From the NCBI RefSeq assembly GCF_000286835.2, contig NZ_AJYD02000029.1, forward strand, positions 1 through 34,921: a stretch of 34,921 bases of DNA. The letters run 5' to 3'. The first letter of the stretch is position 1, and the number at the start of each line of letters is the position of its first letter. The translations under genes were made by a program, and so were the position numbers. The DNA is from Enterovibrio norvegicus FF-33 (lineage in GTDB: Bacteria > Pseudomonadota > Gammaproteobacteria > Enterobacterales > Vibrionaceae). This document shows, in pieces, positions 1-9,600 of this stretch. The notes beneath the pieces are model-generated. The model had not been told where the DNA came from, did not search any database, and saw nothing but the letters and a program-made list of their open reading frames with translations.

Positions 1-12
1 CCATTTATTAAG

Positions 13-41
13 AAGCCTCGTCAGAAATGACGGGGCTTTTT
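13..41 (+). terminator. Rho-independent terminator of an upstream unit
   Basis: An 11-bp stem (AAGCCTCGTCA paired with TGACGGGGCTT, one G-U pair) closes a GAAA loop and runs into a T tract. It ends a transcription unit that enters from the left edge; no coding part of that unit is visible. Confidence 0.8.
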
Positions 42-197
42 ATCGTCTGTAAGTTTCAAATTCCCCCCTCGCTTTCCTTGACTTAATCACCGCATAATAT
101 CCTCGCAAGCGACACAATACGCATTATTCTGTAATTTGTGACTATCTTGTGTTCTTACTTAATCCTCTTATTTAGGATTCCGCTGTTGGTATTACGC

Positions 198-230
198 CTC
201 TCAAATTTCGTTAGGTTAACAATTTGAAAG
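198..230. repeat. Inverted repeat in the mepA leader
   Basis: CTCTCAAATT and AATTTGAAAG form 10-bp arms with one mismatch around a 13-base spacer, ending 46 bases before the mepA start codon. It could be an operator or an mRNA hairpin. No T tract follows, so it is not a terminator. I see no convincing sigma-70 promoter in the 235 bases between the upstream terminator and mepA. Confidence 0.4.
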
Positions 231-276
231 AAGTAGCCTGCTAGGATGTTACTAAGGTGAATGTGGCGGGGGCGAA

Positions 277-1119
277 ATGAAGAAAAATCTACTTATGATC
301 CTTTTTATCTTTCTTTTCTTGCTTGGCGGTTTGATTGCTATAGCAAATGCTAATCCATGGGAAAATGTTACTAGTCCTTCAAAAGGCAGTGAGCAGTCGA
401 TAGGAAGTTATGCCAATGGATGTTTGAGTGGCGCAGAAGCGTTACCGCTTAATGGTGTAGGTTATCAAGTGATCCGTTCTTCTCGTCATCGCTACTATGC
501 ACATCCTGACATGGTTGCTTATCTCAAAAAACTTGCTTCAAAGACACAAGGATTTGGACTGGATGATTTGATGATCGCAGACATTTCTATGCCACGAGGC
601 GGAAATTTTACGAGTGGTCATTCAAGCCATCAAACAGGGTTGGATGCGGATATTTGGCTTAGCTTTGCACTGGAAACTTTAACTCGGGAAAGGTTAGAAA
701 GCCCAACGGCGGTCAGTGTAGTTGATCTAAAGAGCTACTCACTTCGTCGTGATAGTTGGATGGATGATCATGCGATCCTTTTTCAGGTCGCAGCTTCAGA
801 GCCTGAGGTTGCAAGGATATTTGTCCATCCTGTCATAAAAGAAACGCTTTGTGGCATGGAGTGGGAAGACAGAGCTTGGCTAAGAAAGGTGAGACCATGG
901 TGGGGCCATCATTATCATATGCATGTCAGACTTCATTGTCCTGACGGGAGTCAGGAATGCGTGCCACAAAATGTTATACCAGCAGGTGATGGTTGCGGAT
1001 CAGAGTTGATGAGCTGGCGACCTAAGCCTGACGATGGTAAAAAAAACAAAGAAACAGTCAAGAAGAAGAAGCGAGTTAAGGTGAAGCCTAGTGAGTGCCA
1101 GATAGTTCTGACGCAATAA
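277..1119 (+). CDS. mepA: Penicillin-insensitive murein endopeptidase MepA
   Basis: MepA is a periplasmic zinc (LAS-type) metallopeptidase that cuts D-Ala-meso-DAP cross-links in peptidoglycan during wall growth. The 280-residue product (E. coli about 274) starts with a hydrophobic signal sequence (residues 5-24, probable cleavage after an Ala in ANA). The zinc site is intact: SGHSSHQTGLDAD at 113-125 supplies H118 and D125, and HHYHMHVR at 211-218 supplies H216, with H211 and H214 as the other active-site histidines. These match E. coli H113, D120, H211, H206 and H209 in spacing. Cysteines at 50, 192, 221, 228, 240 and 273 could form disulfides. The tail (residues 250-272) is unusually lysine-rich. 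The gene stands alone, convergent with yfhL. A purine-rich GGGGGCG just before ATG is only a moderate ribosome binding site. Confidence 0.95.
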   Translation: MKKNLLMILFIFLFLLGGLIAIANANPWENVTSPSKGSEQSIGSYANGCLSGAEALPLNGVGYQVIRSSRHRYYAHPDMVAYLKKLASKTQGFGLDDLMIADISMPRGGNFTSGHSSHQTGLDADIWLSFALETLTRERLESPTAVSVVDLKSYSLRRDSWMDDHAILFQVAASEPEVARIFVHPVIKETLCGMEWEDRAWLRKVRPWWGHHYHMHVRLHCPDGSQECVPQNVIPAGDGCGSELMSWRPKPDDGKKNKETVKKKKRVKVKPSECQIVLTQ

Positions 1120-1143
1120 AAAAAGCGCCTCTAACAGGCGCTT
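1117..1143 (-). terminator. Terminator of the trhP-yfhL operon
   Basis: The stem AAGCGCCT/AGGCGCTT with loop CTAAC is followed on the minus strand by seven T residues. Read on the plus strand there is no T tract after the stem, so it serves yfhL rather than mepA. It overlaps the mepA stop codon. Confidence 0.8.
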
Positions 1144-1149
1144 ACTCAG

Positions 1150-1404
1150 CTAGGCTAAGCCTTGCAGTTTGACGAACTTTTCCAAGAGCTCGTCATTGGC
1201 TTCCTGATTGTCAGGATCAATGATGATGCAATTGTTGATTGGACAAACTGACTGACAGGTTGGCTTCTCATAGTGACCAACGCATTCCGTGCATTTGTCT
1301 GGATCAATTTCGTAGATCTCAGCCCCAAACGTTATTGCTTCGTTCGGACACTCTGGATCGCACATGTCACAGTTAATGCACTTCTCGGTGATCAGTAGTG
1401 CCAT
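1150..1404 (-). CDS. yfhL: YfhL-type 2[4Fe-4S] ferredoxin
   Basis: A small (84-residue) electron carrier of the Alvin/YfhL ferredoxin group. The first cluster motif has C9, C12, C15 and C19-P; the second has C38, C41, C50 and C54-P, with the eight-residue insertion between C41 and C50 that is typical of Alvin-type ferredoxins. C59 is extra. It follows trhP by three bases, so the two are surely cotranscribed. TrhP is an iron-sulfur U32 protein, and from memory YfhL has been linked in E. coli to nucleotide hydroxylation by U32 enzymes. The gene order here supports a role as electron donor to TrhP, but that is inference. ATG start, and the terminator follows directly. Confidence 0.93.
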   Translation of the reverse strand: MALLITEKCINCDMCDPECPNEAITFGAEIYEIDPDKCTECVGHYEKPTCQSVCPINNCIIIDPDNQEANDELLEKFVKLQGLA

Positions 1405-1407
1405 GGA

Positions 1408-2805
1408 TTACGCACTCACCACTTCAATGGCGTTTGGATTACGGGTATTAGTACCTGCAACCAGATTGCGCATTAGCAAACCAAACGATAAATCCATATC
1501 TTCTGGCATCGGGATAAAGACAAAGTGTCCGTTACCTTTTGCGTCGTCGATAACTTCGCTCTTACGGTTTTCCATCGTTTCGAGTGTAAATACAACATTA
1601 CCATTTGGCGTCATCATTTCGATTGAGTCACCAACAACAAATTTGTTCTTCACTTCAACTTCAGCCAAATTTCCACGACGTTTACCCGTGAATTCACCAA
1701 CGAATTGCTGGCTGTCAGATACAGAGTATCCGTAGTCATAGTTTTGGTATTCGCTATGGTTGTGACGGCGAAGAAATCCTTCTGTGTATCCACGGTGAGC
1801 AAGGCTTTCAAGCGTAGACATGAGTGTTTCGTCAAAAGGCTTACCTGCAACAGCGTCATCAATTGCTTTTCGGTAAACTTGCGCTGTACGTGCGCAGTAA
1901 TAGAAAGACTTGGTACGACCTTCAATTTTCAGTGAATGAACACCCATTTTAGTTAGGCGATCAACATGCTGAATAGCACGAAGGTCTTTTGAGTTCATGA
2001 TATACGTGCCGTGCTCATCTTCAAACGCAGCCATTTTCTCTTCAGGGCGATGTGCTTCGCTCAGCAGAACAACGTCATCAATTGGCTTACCCAGACCCAA
2101 GGTGTTATCAGGGCGCTCTTCGGCTTCGTGAATTTGCACGCCAGACGTTTTAGGCACTTCAACGATTTGCCCGGTTTCGTCCTCTGTCGCTTTCTCTGCC
2201 TTATATTCCCAACGGCAAGCGTTGGTGCAAGTGCCTTGGTTCGGGTCACGTTTGTTGATGTAGCCTGAAAGTAGGCATCGTCCAGAGTACGCCATGCAAA
2301 GTGCGCCATGAACGAATATTTCAAGTTCCATCTCAGGGACTTCTTGTCGAATTTCTTCGATTTCTTCCAAAGACAATTCACGCGACAGAATGACACGCTC
2401 AACGCCTTGGGTTTTCCAGAACTTTACAGTCGCCCAGTTAACAGCATTTGCTTGGACTGACAGGTGAATAGCCATCTCAGGGAATGCTTCACGAACCATC
2501 ATGATAAGACCTGGGTCTGACATGATTAGAGCATCAGGTCCCATGTCTACGACGGGCTTAAGATCGCGAATAAATGTCTTCAGCTTCGAGTTGTGTGGCT
2601 GAATATTACATACCACGTAGAATTTCTTGCCCAACGCATGAGCTTCATCGATACCGATTTGAAGGTTTTCGTGATTGAATTCATTGTTGCGAACACGAAG
2701 GCTATAACGCGGTTGGCCTGCGTAGACGGCATCTGCGCCATAAGCGAAAGCGTAACGCATGTTTTTTAGGCTGCCAGCTGGCGACAAAAGTTCTGGTACA
2801 AACAT
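1408..2805 (-). CDS. trhP: tRNA 5-hydroxyuridine synthase TrhP (YegQ), U32 family
   Basis: TrhP takes part in prephenate-dependent hydroxylation of the wobble uridine (U34) of several tRNAs, the first step to mo5U/cmo5U. It belongs to the U32 family once called peptidases or collagenases. The 465-residue product (E. coli YegQ about 453) opens with the family start PELLSPAGSLKNMRYAFAYG. It carries the four cysteines expected to hold a 4Fe-4S cluster: C170 and C177 in HGALCMAYSGRC, then C193 and C197 in QGTCTNAC. A charged linker (about 203-235) separates the cysteine region from the C-terminal half, which has the KIEGRTKSFYY motif. The paralogue RlhA has the same fold, but length and motifs fit YegQ better. 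It is the first gene of a two-gene operon with yfhL. Confidence 0.92.
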   Translation of the reverse strand: MFVPELLSPAGSLKNMRYAFAYGADAVYAGQPRYSLRVRNNEFNHENLQIGIDEAHALGKKFYVVCNIQPHNSKLKTFIRDLKPVVDMGPDALIMSDPGLIMMVREAFPEMAIHLSVQANAVNWATVKFWKTQGVERVILSRELSLEEIEEIRQEVPEMELEIFVHGALCMAYSGRCLLSGYINKRDPNQGTCTNACRWEYKAEKATEDETGQIVEVPKTSGVQIHEAEERPDNTLGLGKPIDDVVLLSEAHRPEEKMAAFEDEHGTYIMNSKDLRAIQHVDRLTKMGVHSLKIEGRTKSFYYCARTAQVYRKAIDDAVAGKPFDETLMSTLESLAHRGYTEGFLRRHNHSEYQNYDYGYSVSDSQQFVGEFTGKRRGNLAEVEVKNKFVVGDSIEMMTPNGNVVFTLETMENRKSEVIDDAKGNGHFVFIPMPEDMDLSFGLLMRNLVAGTNTRNPNAIEVVSA

Positions 2806-2878
2806 ATTCTTGGGCTTCTATTTTCTGAGTCTAAGTCAGGCCACATCGAACTTGATGCGGGGTAGCAGGCGATTTTAC

Positions 2879-2894
2879 TGTGATCTGGTTAACA
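2879..2894. promoter_or_regulatory. Weak CRP-like site between trhP and the M23 gene
   Basis: TGTGA-N6-TAACA matches the CRP consensus (TGTGA-N6-TCACA) with one change in the core. It lies about 75 bases before trhP (minus) and about 180 before the M23 gene (plus). The 270-base divergent intergenic region otherwise shows a TTGACA at 2978-2983, but no good -10 at proper spacing. Confidence 0.25.
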
Positions 2895-3075
2895 TAGCCA
2901 GTTCCATTCGGGAAACCAATCGAAGAAAATAATGTCTTTCCTATGGTCTGCAAACTTACTCATTAGCAGCGCATAAATTGACATTATGATGAAATGAATT
3001 GTACGGTGCTTTATTATACTGTCACCTATAGTTCTCATTGAACGAGCAAAAATCAGAAGTTTGAGAAGTGGATTG

Positions 3076-4344
3076 ATGTACGAAAAGAAACCCAAGACGT
3101 TTAGTAAGCTGTCTAAATCGATGCTTGGCTTGATGGGATTGTCACTCGTGACGATGGCGGTGTCCGTTAACATGAAAAACGACCCGATTCGAATCATCCC
3201 CCTCAACATCTCAGAATCTGTGATGCCATCGCAGCCTGCGGTGGAAGCGCCCTCAGAAATAGTCATAGACCTCCCTGCCTATGAATACACCATTCAGTCA
3301 GGTGATAGTCTCAGCGAAATTTTCATGAAACTGGGGATCCCATACAGCGACTTGCTGAAATTAATGGAAGCGGATTTAAACCACCTGCGTATCGATACGT
3401 TAAAACCCAATGACATTTTGCGCTTTTGGGTTGATGGCAGTGGTAAGCACCTTGAAAAGCTAGAGCTTGAATTTAACATTGCTCAGAAGGTGCAATACAA
3501 ACTTTTGGACGATGGCTCGTACGAGTTGGAAGAGATCATTGTCCCAGGTAAATGGATTCAGACAGTAGCCGCTGGTGATATCGAAGGAAGCTTTTCTGTC
3601 TCAGCCCGCCGAGCCGGATTGAGCTACAACGATGTTGAAGTGATCACCAGTCTACTCAAAGACAAAATTAACTTTTCTCGTGATCTACGTGCTGGTGATA
3701 AGTTTGAAGTGGTTCGAGCGGAGCAGTTTGTTGATGGTCAACCCAGTGGGCAGCGCGAAATACAAGGTATCCGTATAGAGCGAAGAGGTGCGCCTATCAC
3801 GGCTTATCTTCATTCGGATGGCAACTATTATGACAATCGAGGCGAAAGTCTTCAGAGTGCGTTTCAGCGCTATCCGATGACTTATAAGGGACGTATCAGT
3901 TCCCACTTTAACCCAAAAAGAAAACACCCAGTGACAGGGCGAGTTTCGCCGCACAATGGTACTGATTTTGCCGTTTCCACAGGAACACCGGTGGTTTCGA
4001 CAGGTGATGGTGTCGTGGTGATGGTGCGTAATCACCCTTACGCAGGTAAGTATATCGTCATAGACCATGGCAACCAATTCCGTACTCGCTATCTGCATAA
4101 CAGCAAGATATTGGTGCGCAAAGGTCAGCGCGTGAGCCGTGGTCAGAAAATCGCATTATCTGGACGCAGTGGGCGCGTGACTGGGCCACATATTCATTAT
4201 GAATTGCTAAGTCGTGGTAGAGCTGTCAATCCGATGAAAGCCAAAATCCCTATGGCGACATCTGTGCCTCGTGCTGAAATGACTGATTTTAAGAAATCAG
4301 TCGCCGCGTTTGACAAGATGATGTTGGCGCAGCAATTCAAGTAA
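3076..4344 (+). CDS. Membrane-anchored M23 murein DD-endopeptidase (MepM/ShyA type)
   Basis: Likely a D,D-endopeptidase cutting peptidoglycan cross-links for wall expansion. A single N-terminal membrane segment (about residues 15-32) anchors it in the inner membrane. A LysM/OapA-like domain (about 70-118, with YTIQSGDSLSEIF) and a linker domain precede the lysostaphin-like catalytic domain. All M23 residues are present: H293-x3-D297 (SPHNGTDF), H341 (YLH) and H372-x-H374 (GPHIHYEL). An in-frame TTG lies 15 bases upstream, but its AGAAG sits one base from the codon. The ATG chosen here has AGAAG seven bases away, giving 422 residues, near the usual 420-440. Vibrios carry several paralogues (ShyA, ShyB, ShyC) and I cannot say which this is. 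It is monocistronic with a strong terminator. Confidence 0.88.
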   Translation: MYEKKPKTFSKLSKSMLGLMGLSLVTMAVSVNMKNDPIRIIPLNISESVMPSQPAVEAPSEIVIDLPAYEYTIQSGDSLSEIFMKLGIPYSDLLKLMEADLNHLRIDTLKPNDILRFWVDGSGKHLEKLELEFNIAQKVQYKLLDDGSYELEEIIVPGKWIQTVAAGDIEGSFSVSARRAGLSYNDVEVITSLLKDKINFSRDLRAGDKFEVVRAEQFVDGQPSGQREIQGIRIERRGAPITAYLHSDGNYYDNRGESLQSAFQRYPMTYKGRISSHFNPKRKHPVTGRVSPHNGTDFAVSTGTPVVSTGDGVVVMVRNHPYAGKYIVIDHGNQFRTRYLHNSKILVRKGQRVSRGQKIALSGRSGRVTGPHIHYELLSRGRAVNPMKAKIPMATSVPRAEMTDFKKSVAAFDKMMLAQQFK

Positions 4345-4347
4345 CCA

Positions 4348-4378
4348 AAAACGGGGCATCATTATGATGCCCCGTTTT
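4348..4378. terminator. Bidirectional terminator between the M23 gene and rdgC
   Basis: A perfect 14-bp stem (AAAACGGGGCATCA with TGATGCCCCGTTTT) closes a TTA loop. The A-rich left flank and T-rich right flank let it work in both directions, as expected between convergent genes. Confidence 0.88.
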
Positions 4379-4407
4379 AATATGCAGACTGTGCTGTTTA
4401 CACGGAA

Positions 4408-5322
4408 TTATTCCGCTTTATCGACGCCGTCAAGTTCCTCATAGAGGTTTGGCAGGAATGCGCCTAGCTCGCCGCACATTAGCGACAAATCTGCATCTAA
4501 ACGTTGAGCCATATCTTCACGGTCAATGTCCGCATTTTGATCGCGTAGTTCTTCAGAGAACTTAATGCGCTTGATAGACATGTCATCACACAGCATCAAA
4601 TCAATACGATCTTGCCAGTTGAGTGCCAGTTTGGTGACCAGCTTCTCTGCCTCAATATGTGCCAGAATCTCATCACTCGACAGATCTTGTTGCTTACAGC
4701 GAATCACGCCGCCTTGCTCCAAAATGGCTTTGAGTTCAGCCTCATCACCGATAGTGAAACCTTTTGGCGCGGCATTAGATCGAACCCACTCAGTCATCGC
4801 CAGTTCCACCGGTTTGTTGGTTTCCACTGGAACAACAGGAAGACTACCCAAAGATTTGCGAAGCAGCGCCAAGATGTCTTCTGCTTTTTTAGCACTGCTA
4901 GCATCGACAATCACAAAGCCCGTTTTTGGCATGATCAACGCGTAGGTTTGGCTTAAGCGGCTAAATGCACGTGGGAGTAAGTCCATCACGATGTCATCTT
5001 TGATGCTGTCTTTTTCTTTCTTTTTCAGCGGGCGACCTTGTTCGGTTTCCATTACCTCAACGCGAGCATTTAGCGAATCTTTGATCACTGACGCGGGCAG
5101 CATTTTTTCTTCTTTGCGTGCACAGATCAGAATATTGTCATCGCTGACGTGAGTCATCATATCGCCGTGTTTACCCAGCGCCGTCGTCCAACCGAACTTC
5201 TGCATATCTTGGCTGCCACATGGCGTGAAACGAAACTCAGATAGCTGCTTTTCAATGTGCTCAGGGTCGAGATCGATTTCTCGAGTAAGGCGGTAGGCAA
5301 AAATATTCTTAAACCAAATCAT
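4408..5322 (-). CDS. rdgC: Recombination-associated protein RdgC
   Basis: RdgC forms a ring-shaped dimer that binds double-stranded DNA and restrains RecA at replication forks. Neisserial homologues affect pilin variation. The 304-residue length equals the usual 300-305. The opening [13 protein letters not shown], the [11 protein letters not shown] stretch near residues 43-53 and the acidic C-terminal region ([20 protein letters not shown]) are characteristic. No signal peptide or membrane segment is seen; it acts in the cytoplasm. It is divergent from sbcDC, which also act on recombination intermediates. The ribosome binding site (GAGCC) is weak. Confidence 0.95.
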   Translation of the reverse strand: MIWFKNIFAYRLTREIDLDPEHIEKQLSEFRFTPCGSQDMQKFGWTTALGKHGDMMTHVSDDNILICARKEEKMLPASVIKDSLNARVEVMETEQGRPLKKKEKDSIKDDIVMDLLPRAFSRLSQTYALIMPKTGFVIVDASSAKKAEDILALLRKSLGSLPVVPVETNKPVELAMTEWVRSNAAPKGFTIGDEAELKAILEQGGVIRCKQQDLSSDEILAHIEAEKLVTKLALNWQDRIDLMLCDDMSIKRIKFSEELRDQNADIDREDMAQRLDADLSLMCGELGAFLPNLYEELDGVDKAE

Positions 5323-5387
5323 GGCGAGGCTCTATCCATCCGATAATGACAAAGGCCACATGGTATTGCATTCATAGCAGAATGTCG

Positions 5388-5409
5388 CTCCAAATGGAGT
5401 ACAATTTGG
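5388..5409. repeat. Nested inverted repeats between rdgC and sbcD
   Basis: CTCCA-AA-TGGAG and the overlapping CCAAAT-N8-ATTTGG share bases. A TACAAT at 5400-5405, a possible -10 for sbcD, sits inside. This is a candidate operator in the 120-base divergent promoter region; the binding factor is unknown. Confidence 0.35.
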
Positions 5410-5442
5410 CGCAGATCTAAAACAGCGAGCACACAAACGGCA

Positions 5443-6678
5443 ATGAAAATACTCCACACTTCTGACTGGCATTTAGGGCAAAACTTCTTCACGAAAAGTC
5501 GTCGAAGCGAGCACCAAGCCTTCCTCGATTGGTTACTTGACCAGATCGATGATCACCAAATCGATGCGGTTATTGTTGCGGGAGATGTGTTTGATACGGG
5601 CGCACCGCCAAGTTATGCCCGAGAGCTGTATAACCAATTTGTGGTATCGATTAGTCAACGTCACTGCTCACTGATTGTCTTAGGCGGAAACCATGATTCG
5701 GTCTCGACGCTAAAAGAGTCTAAATCCTTATTGGCCTGCCTTCATACACAAGTGGTGGCCAATACCAGCGATGATCTTCAAGACCAATTACTGACGCTGA
5801 AAAACAAAGCAGGCGATGTCGGCGCGATTGTCTGTGCCGTGCCGTTTGTGCGCCCTCGTGATGTGATGACCAGCCGCGCTGGCGAGTCGGGCACTGAAAA
5901 ACGCCAAGCGTTAGGCGATGCTATCAAGGCCCATTATCACGCGCTTTATCAAGCGGCGGTCGCGCTTCGCGATGAACACCAATGGCAAGTTCCCATTATT
6001 ACTACCGGGCATTTAACCGCATTGGGCGTGAGCCCGTCTAAATCGGTGCGTGACATTTATATCGGATCGCTCGATGGCTTTGCAGCGGATGGTTTTCCCC
6101 CAGCCGACTATATTGCTTTGGGGCACATTCATCGCCCTCAAATTGTTGCCAAGTCAGAGCATATTCGTTACAGCGGATCGCCCATTCCCTTGAGTTTTGA
6201 TGAGCTCAAATTTAGCAAGCAAGTGGTGCTGGTGGATTTCGACGGTGAACAGCGCAAAAGCATTGAACCAATCAATGTGCCGAGTTTTCAGCCTATGGCT
6301 GTCCTAAAAGGGTCACTGGAAGAAATTGAAGTACAGCTTTCCGAGTTAAAAGATCACGATGATCCAAAACCTATTTGGCTGCACATTGAAGTCTCGGTGC
6401 AAGACTATTTGTCTGACCTGCAGCACCGCATTCAGCTTCTTACAGAAGGCCTAAATGTTGAAGTGCTTCAGCTACAACGTGCACGTACGCAAAAATCGCA
6501 AGCGCTGACGCAAGAGGCAAAAGAAACGCTGGCGGAATTAACCCCACAGGATGTATTCCAAAAACGCCTCGACCTTGAAGTGTTTGATGGAGAAGTAGAG
6601 GAAGCACGCAAAGCACGCATTCAAACTCAATTCGCGCAAATCGTCGCGGAAGTTGAGCATGTGGAGGCCAGCGAATGA
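5443..6678 (+). CDS. sbcD: Exonuclease subunit SbcD (Mre11-like)
   Basis: The nuclease subunit of SbcCD, which uses manganese to cut hairpins and protein-blocked DNA ends and to degrade double strands 3' to 5'. The calcineurin-type phosphoesterase motifs are complete: D8 and H10 in TSDWHLGQ, D48 in GDVFD, GGNHD with N83, H84 and D85, a GH-L motif near 190 and GHIHRPQ near 227. Length 411 residues (E. coli 400). The C-terminal part (about 270-411) should hold the cap and the SbcC-contacting region. The stop overlaps the sbcC start (ATGA), so translation is coupled and the subunits are made together. Confidence 0.96.
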   Translation: MKILHTSDWHLGQNFFTKSRRSEHQAFLDWLLDQIDDHQIDAVIVAGDVFDTGAPPSYARELYNQFVVSISQRHCSLIVLGGNHDSVSTLKESKSLLACLHTQVVANTSDDLQDQLLTLKNKAGDVGAIVCAVPFVRPRDVMTSRAGESGTEKRQALGDAIKAHYHALYQAAVALRDEHQWQVPIITTGHLTALGVSPSKSVRDIYIGSLDGFAADGFPPADYIALGHIHRPQIVAKSEHIRYSGSPIPLSFDELKFSKQVVLVDFDGEQRKSIEPINVPSFQPMAVLKGSLEEIEVQLSELKDHDDPKPIWLHIEVSVQDYLSDLQHRIQLLTEGLNVEVLQLQRARTQKSQALTQEAKETLAELTPQDVFQKRLDLEVFDGEVEEARKARIQTQFAQIVAEVEHVEASE

Positions 6679-9600
6679 AAATCCTCAGCTTACGTTTTAA
6701 AAACCTGAATTCGCTGAAAGGCGAATGGAAAATTGATTTCACTCAAACGCCATTTGTAGACAATGGCTTGTTTGCCATTACGGGCGCTACCGGTGCAGGT
6801 AAAACCACCTTGTTGGACGCTATTTGCTTGGCGCTTTATCACCAAACACCGCGTTTGGGGCTGATCTCTACATCAAGCAACGAAATCATGACTCGCGGTA
6901 CGGCAGAGTGTGCCGCGGAAGTAGAATTTGAAGTGAAGGGGCACCCGTATCGCGCGTTTTGGAGCATGCGACGTTCTCGTGGCAAGGTTGACGGTAACTT
7001 GCAGCAGGCAGATGTTGAGTTGGTCGATGCGAAAACCGACAAGGTGCTGGCAACACAAGTGAAGCAAAAAAATGAGCTGGTGGAAGACATCACAGGCCTC
7101 GATTTTTCGCGATTCACGAAATCCATGATGTTGTCGCAAGGCGACTTTGCCGCTTTCTTAAATGCTAAAGAAAACGAACGTGCGGAGTTATTGGAAGAAC
7201 TCACGGGCACGGAGATCTACGGTCGAATCTCAGAGAAAGTGCACGAGCATTTTGCGGCAGCGAAGCTTCTACTTAGCCAAAAGGAAGCGGAAGCCAAAGG
7301 TGTTCAACTGCTGAGTGCAGAAGAAGTCGAGGCAGTCGAAAAGGCCTTGGCAGATGCGGATGCTAACCACAAAACCCAGCAAGGACGACAAGTCGAGCTG
7401 ACAGCTCATCTTGCGTGGTGGAAAGAGCACCAAAAGAGCCAGCAAGAAAAGACTCAAGCTGAACAGCAGCAACATCTTGCCCAATCAAATTGGGATACTG
7501 CCCAGCCACGCATTGAAAAACTAGAAAACAGTGAACCTGCCGAAAAGCTGCGTATGCCTTACGAATTATGGCAAACAGCGATGCAGAAAAGTGCATCAAG
7601 CGCAGAAGCATTTGCGGCGAAACAGCACATGCTGACAACCAGCACAGAGCAAAGCGAGACGGCAGAAAAATCCCTGACGGTAGCGCAAGAAACCTTGACG
7701 CAAACAAAAGCGCAGCACCAAGCGCTTGATGCGCTGATCACCGAAAAAGTCATGCCTCTTGATGCAGAGATAAAACACAGCACCCAGCGTCACCAAGACG
7801 TCTCTGCGCAGAGCCTGGCACTGCAAACCAAGTGTGCTGATCAAACCTCGGTTCGTGATGAAAAAGCGCGATCTTTAGCGGAACAAAACCAAGCGCTGGC
7901 AGTGGTAACTGCTTACCTTAGCGAGCATCAATCGGCGGGAATGCTCAAGCAGCACCTTGGTCAATGGGCACAAATGGGTCAGCAGATCCAACAAGAACAA
8001 TCCGCCATGGGGGCGCTTACCGAGCAAGAAAAAACGCTTAACGAGTCACTGAATGCTGACAAGGCTCGAGCAGAGAAAGATCAGCAGGCGCAGCGTGCCG
8101 CAGTTGCAGCCAGTGATTCGGCAAAACGCCACTGGGAAGCCTTGCAGCATGCCTTTGTAGAAGCGACAGCAAAGGGTGATGTGGAAGCCATCGATAAGCA
8201 GCGTGAACAGCTCAACACGCAACTTTCAACGCACTTTCAGTTGAGTCAGTGGCAACAGCAGTGGATTGATATCGATAAAGACAATGTCGAGAAACGAACA
8301 CTACTTGAACAGCAAACCGTGTTGACGACAACCCTAGAGCAAGAGCTGGTGGCACTTCGTGGTCAGTTCAAAGATAAAAAGCAGCTTATTGACGCGCTTG
8401 GCAAGCTCGTTAGCCAAGAAGAGCACCTTGCTCAGTATCGCGCAGCGCTTCAACCCAATGAGCATTGCCCGTTGTGTGGTTCGACCGAACATCCTGCTTT
8501 GACTGGTGCGGTGCTGAATGTGTCTGAAACCGTTCAACAGAAAATTGATGCAGAAACAGTATTGAGTCAGCTGGAAATTACAGGCAAAGAAACAGGCGTA
8601 AAGCTGGAAACATGCAAGCGTTACGTCACTGAGCTTGATCAGCAAATAGCGCGCACGCAATCTCAGCAAGCAGCATTAGAACACCAATGGGCCGAAACCT
8701 CTTCTGCATTGGGTATGGTGTTGGCGATACAGCAGAAAGACGCGTTTACGGCCTTCACTGATGAGCAAAAACAAGCCCGAGATACATTGACGCAAACGCT
8801 GACTCAACTGAAAGACCAAGACAAGCATCTTCAACTCGCAAAGCAGCAATGGGATGACGCAGAACGCGTTCAAACGGGTGTTGAGCAAGCTCTGTCTTTG
8901 CTGACGTTAACTATAAAAAATAATGAACAGCAGCGACACCGCTTGCAAGAAGACAAGCGCCTGCGCCTAGACAAAGTTGATACCTTACAAGCTGCCTTGA
9001 ACACCGAAATTGTGGATAGCGGTTACACCGCGCCTGATGCCGACACGCTATTAACCTGGCTTGAGGAAAGAAAGCAAGATGCGGAGTTGTGGGATCAAAA
9101 CACGCAGCGTAAAGACGCACTTGGAAAAGCGGTGGCTTTGTTGGAATCTGAACTCGCGGGCATCTCTCGTGAGTTAATCGCATTGAACGAACAGCAGTTA
9201 GCCATGCAAGCGGACAGCGAAAAACTGCTCGGTGTATTGAATGGAGTGAAAGCACAGCGAGACGCGCTATTCGGCGACAAAGTGGCGGAGCAAGAACGAC
9301 AAAATAGTGCAGTGAAATTGGCGAACGCAGAACAAGCCCTGACGTTATCTCAGCAGCAAGCGCAACAGTGCCAAGGTGATTTGCGCGCGATACAAGCGGA
9401 AGTGAGCAGCTTAGAACAAGCACTCAATAGCCAGAAAGAAGACACAGCAAACAAAGAAACAACGTGGAATGAACGCTTACTTGCTTCACCTTTTTCATCA
9501 CTGGATGCGTTCCAATCAGCCTTATTGCCAGAAGATGAAAAGCAGCAATTGTTGGTAGAAAAGCGCCAGCTAGAACATGCGTTAGAAGTGGCGAAAGTCT

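Noticed and set aside
78-103. TTGACT followed by CATAAT or TATCCT as a mepA promoter
   Set aside because: Spacers of 9 and 14 bases are too short for a sigma-70 promoter.
8911-9423. A 170-codon minus-strand open frame within sbcC
   Set aside because: It is the shadow of a Gln/Ala-rich coiled-coil gene. It has no family resemblance or ribosome binding site, and real coding is on the other strand.
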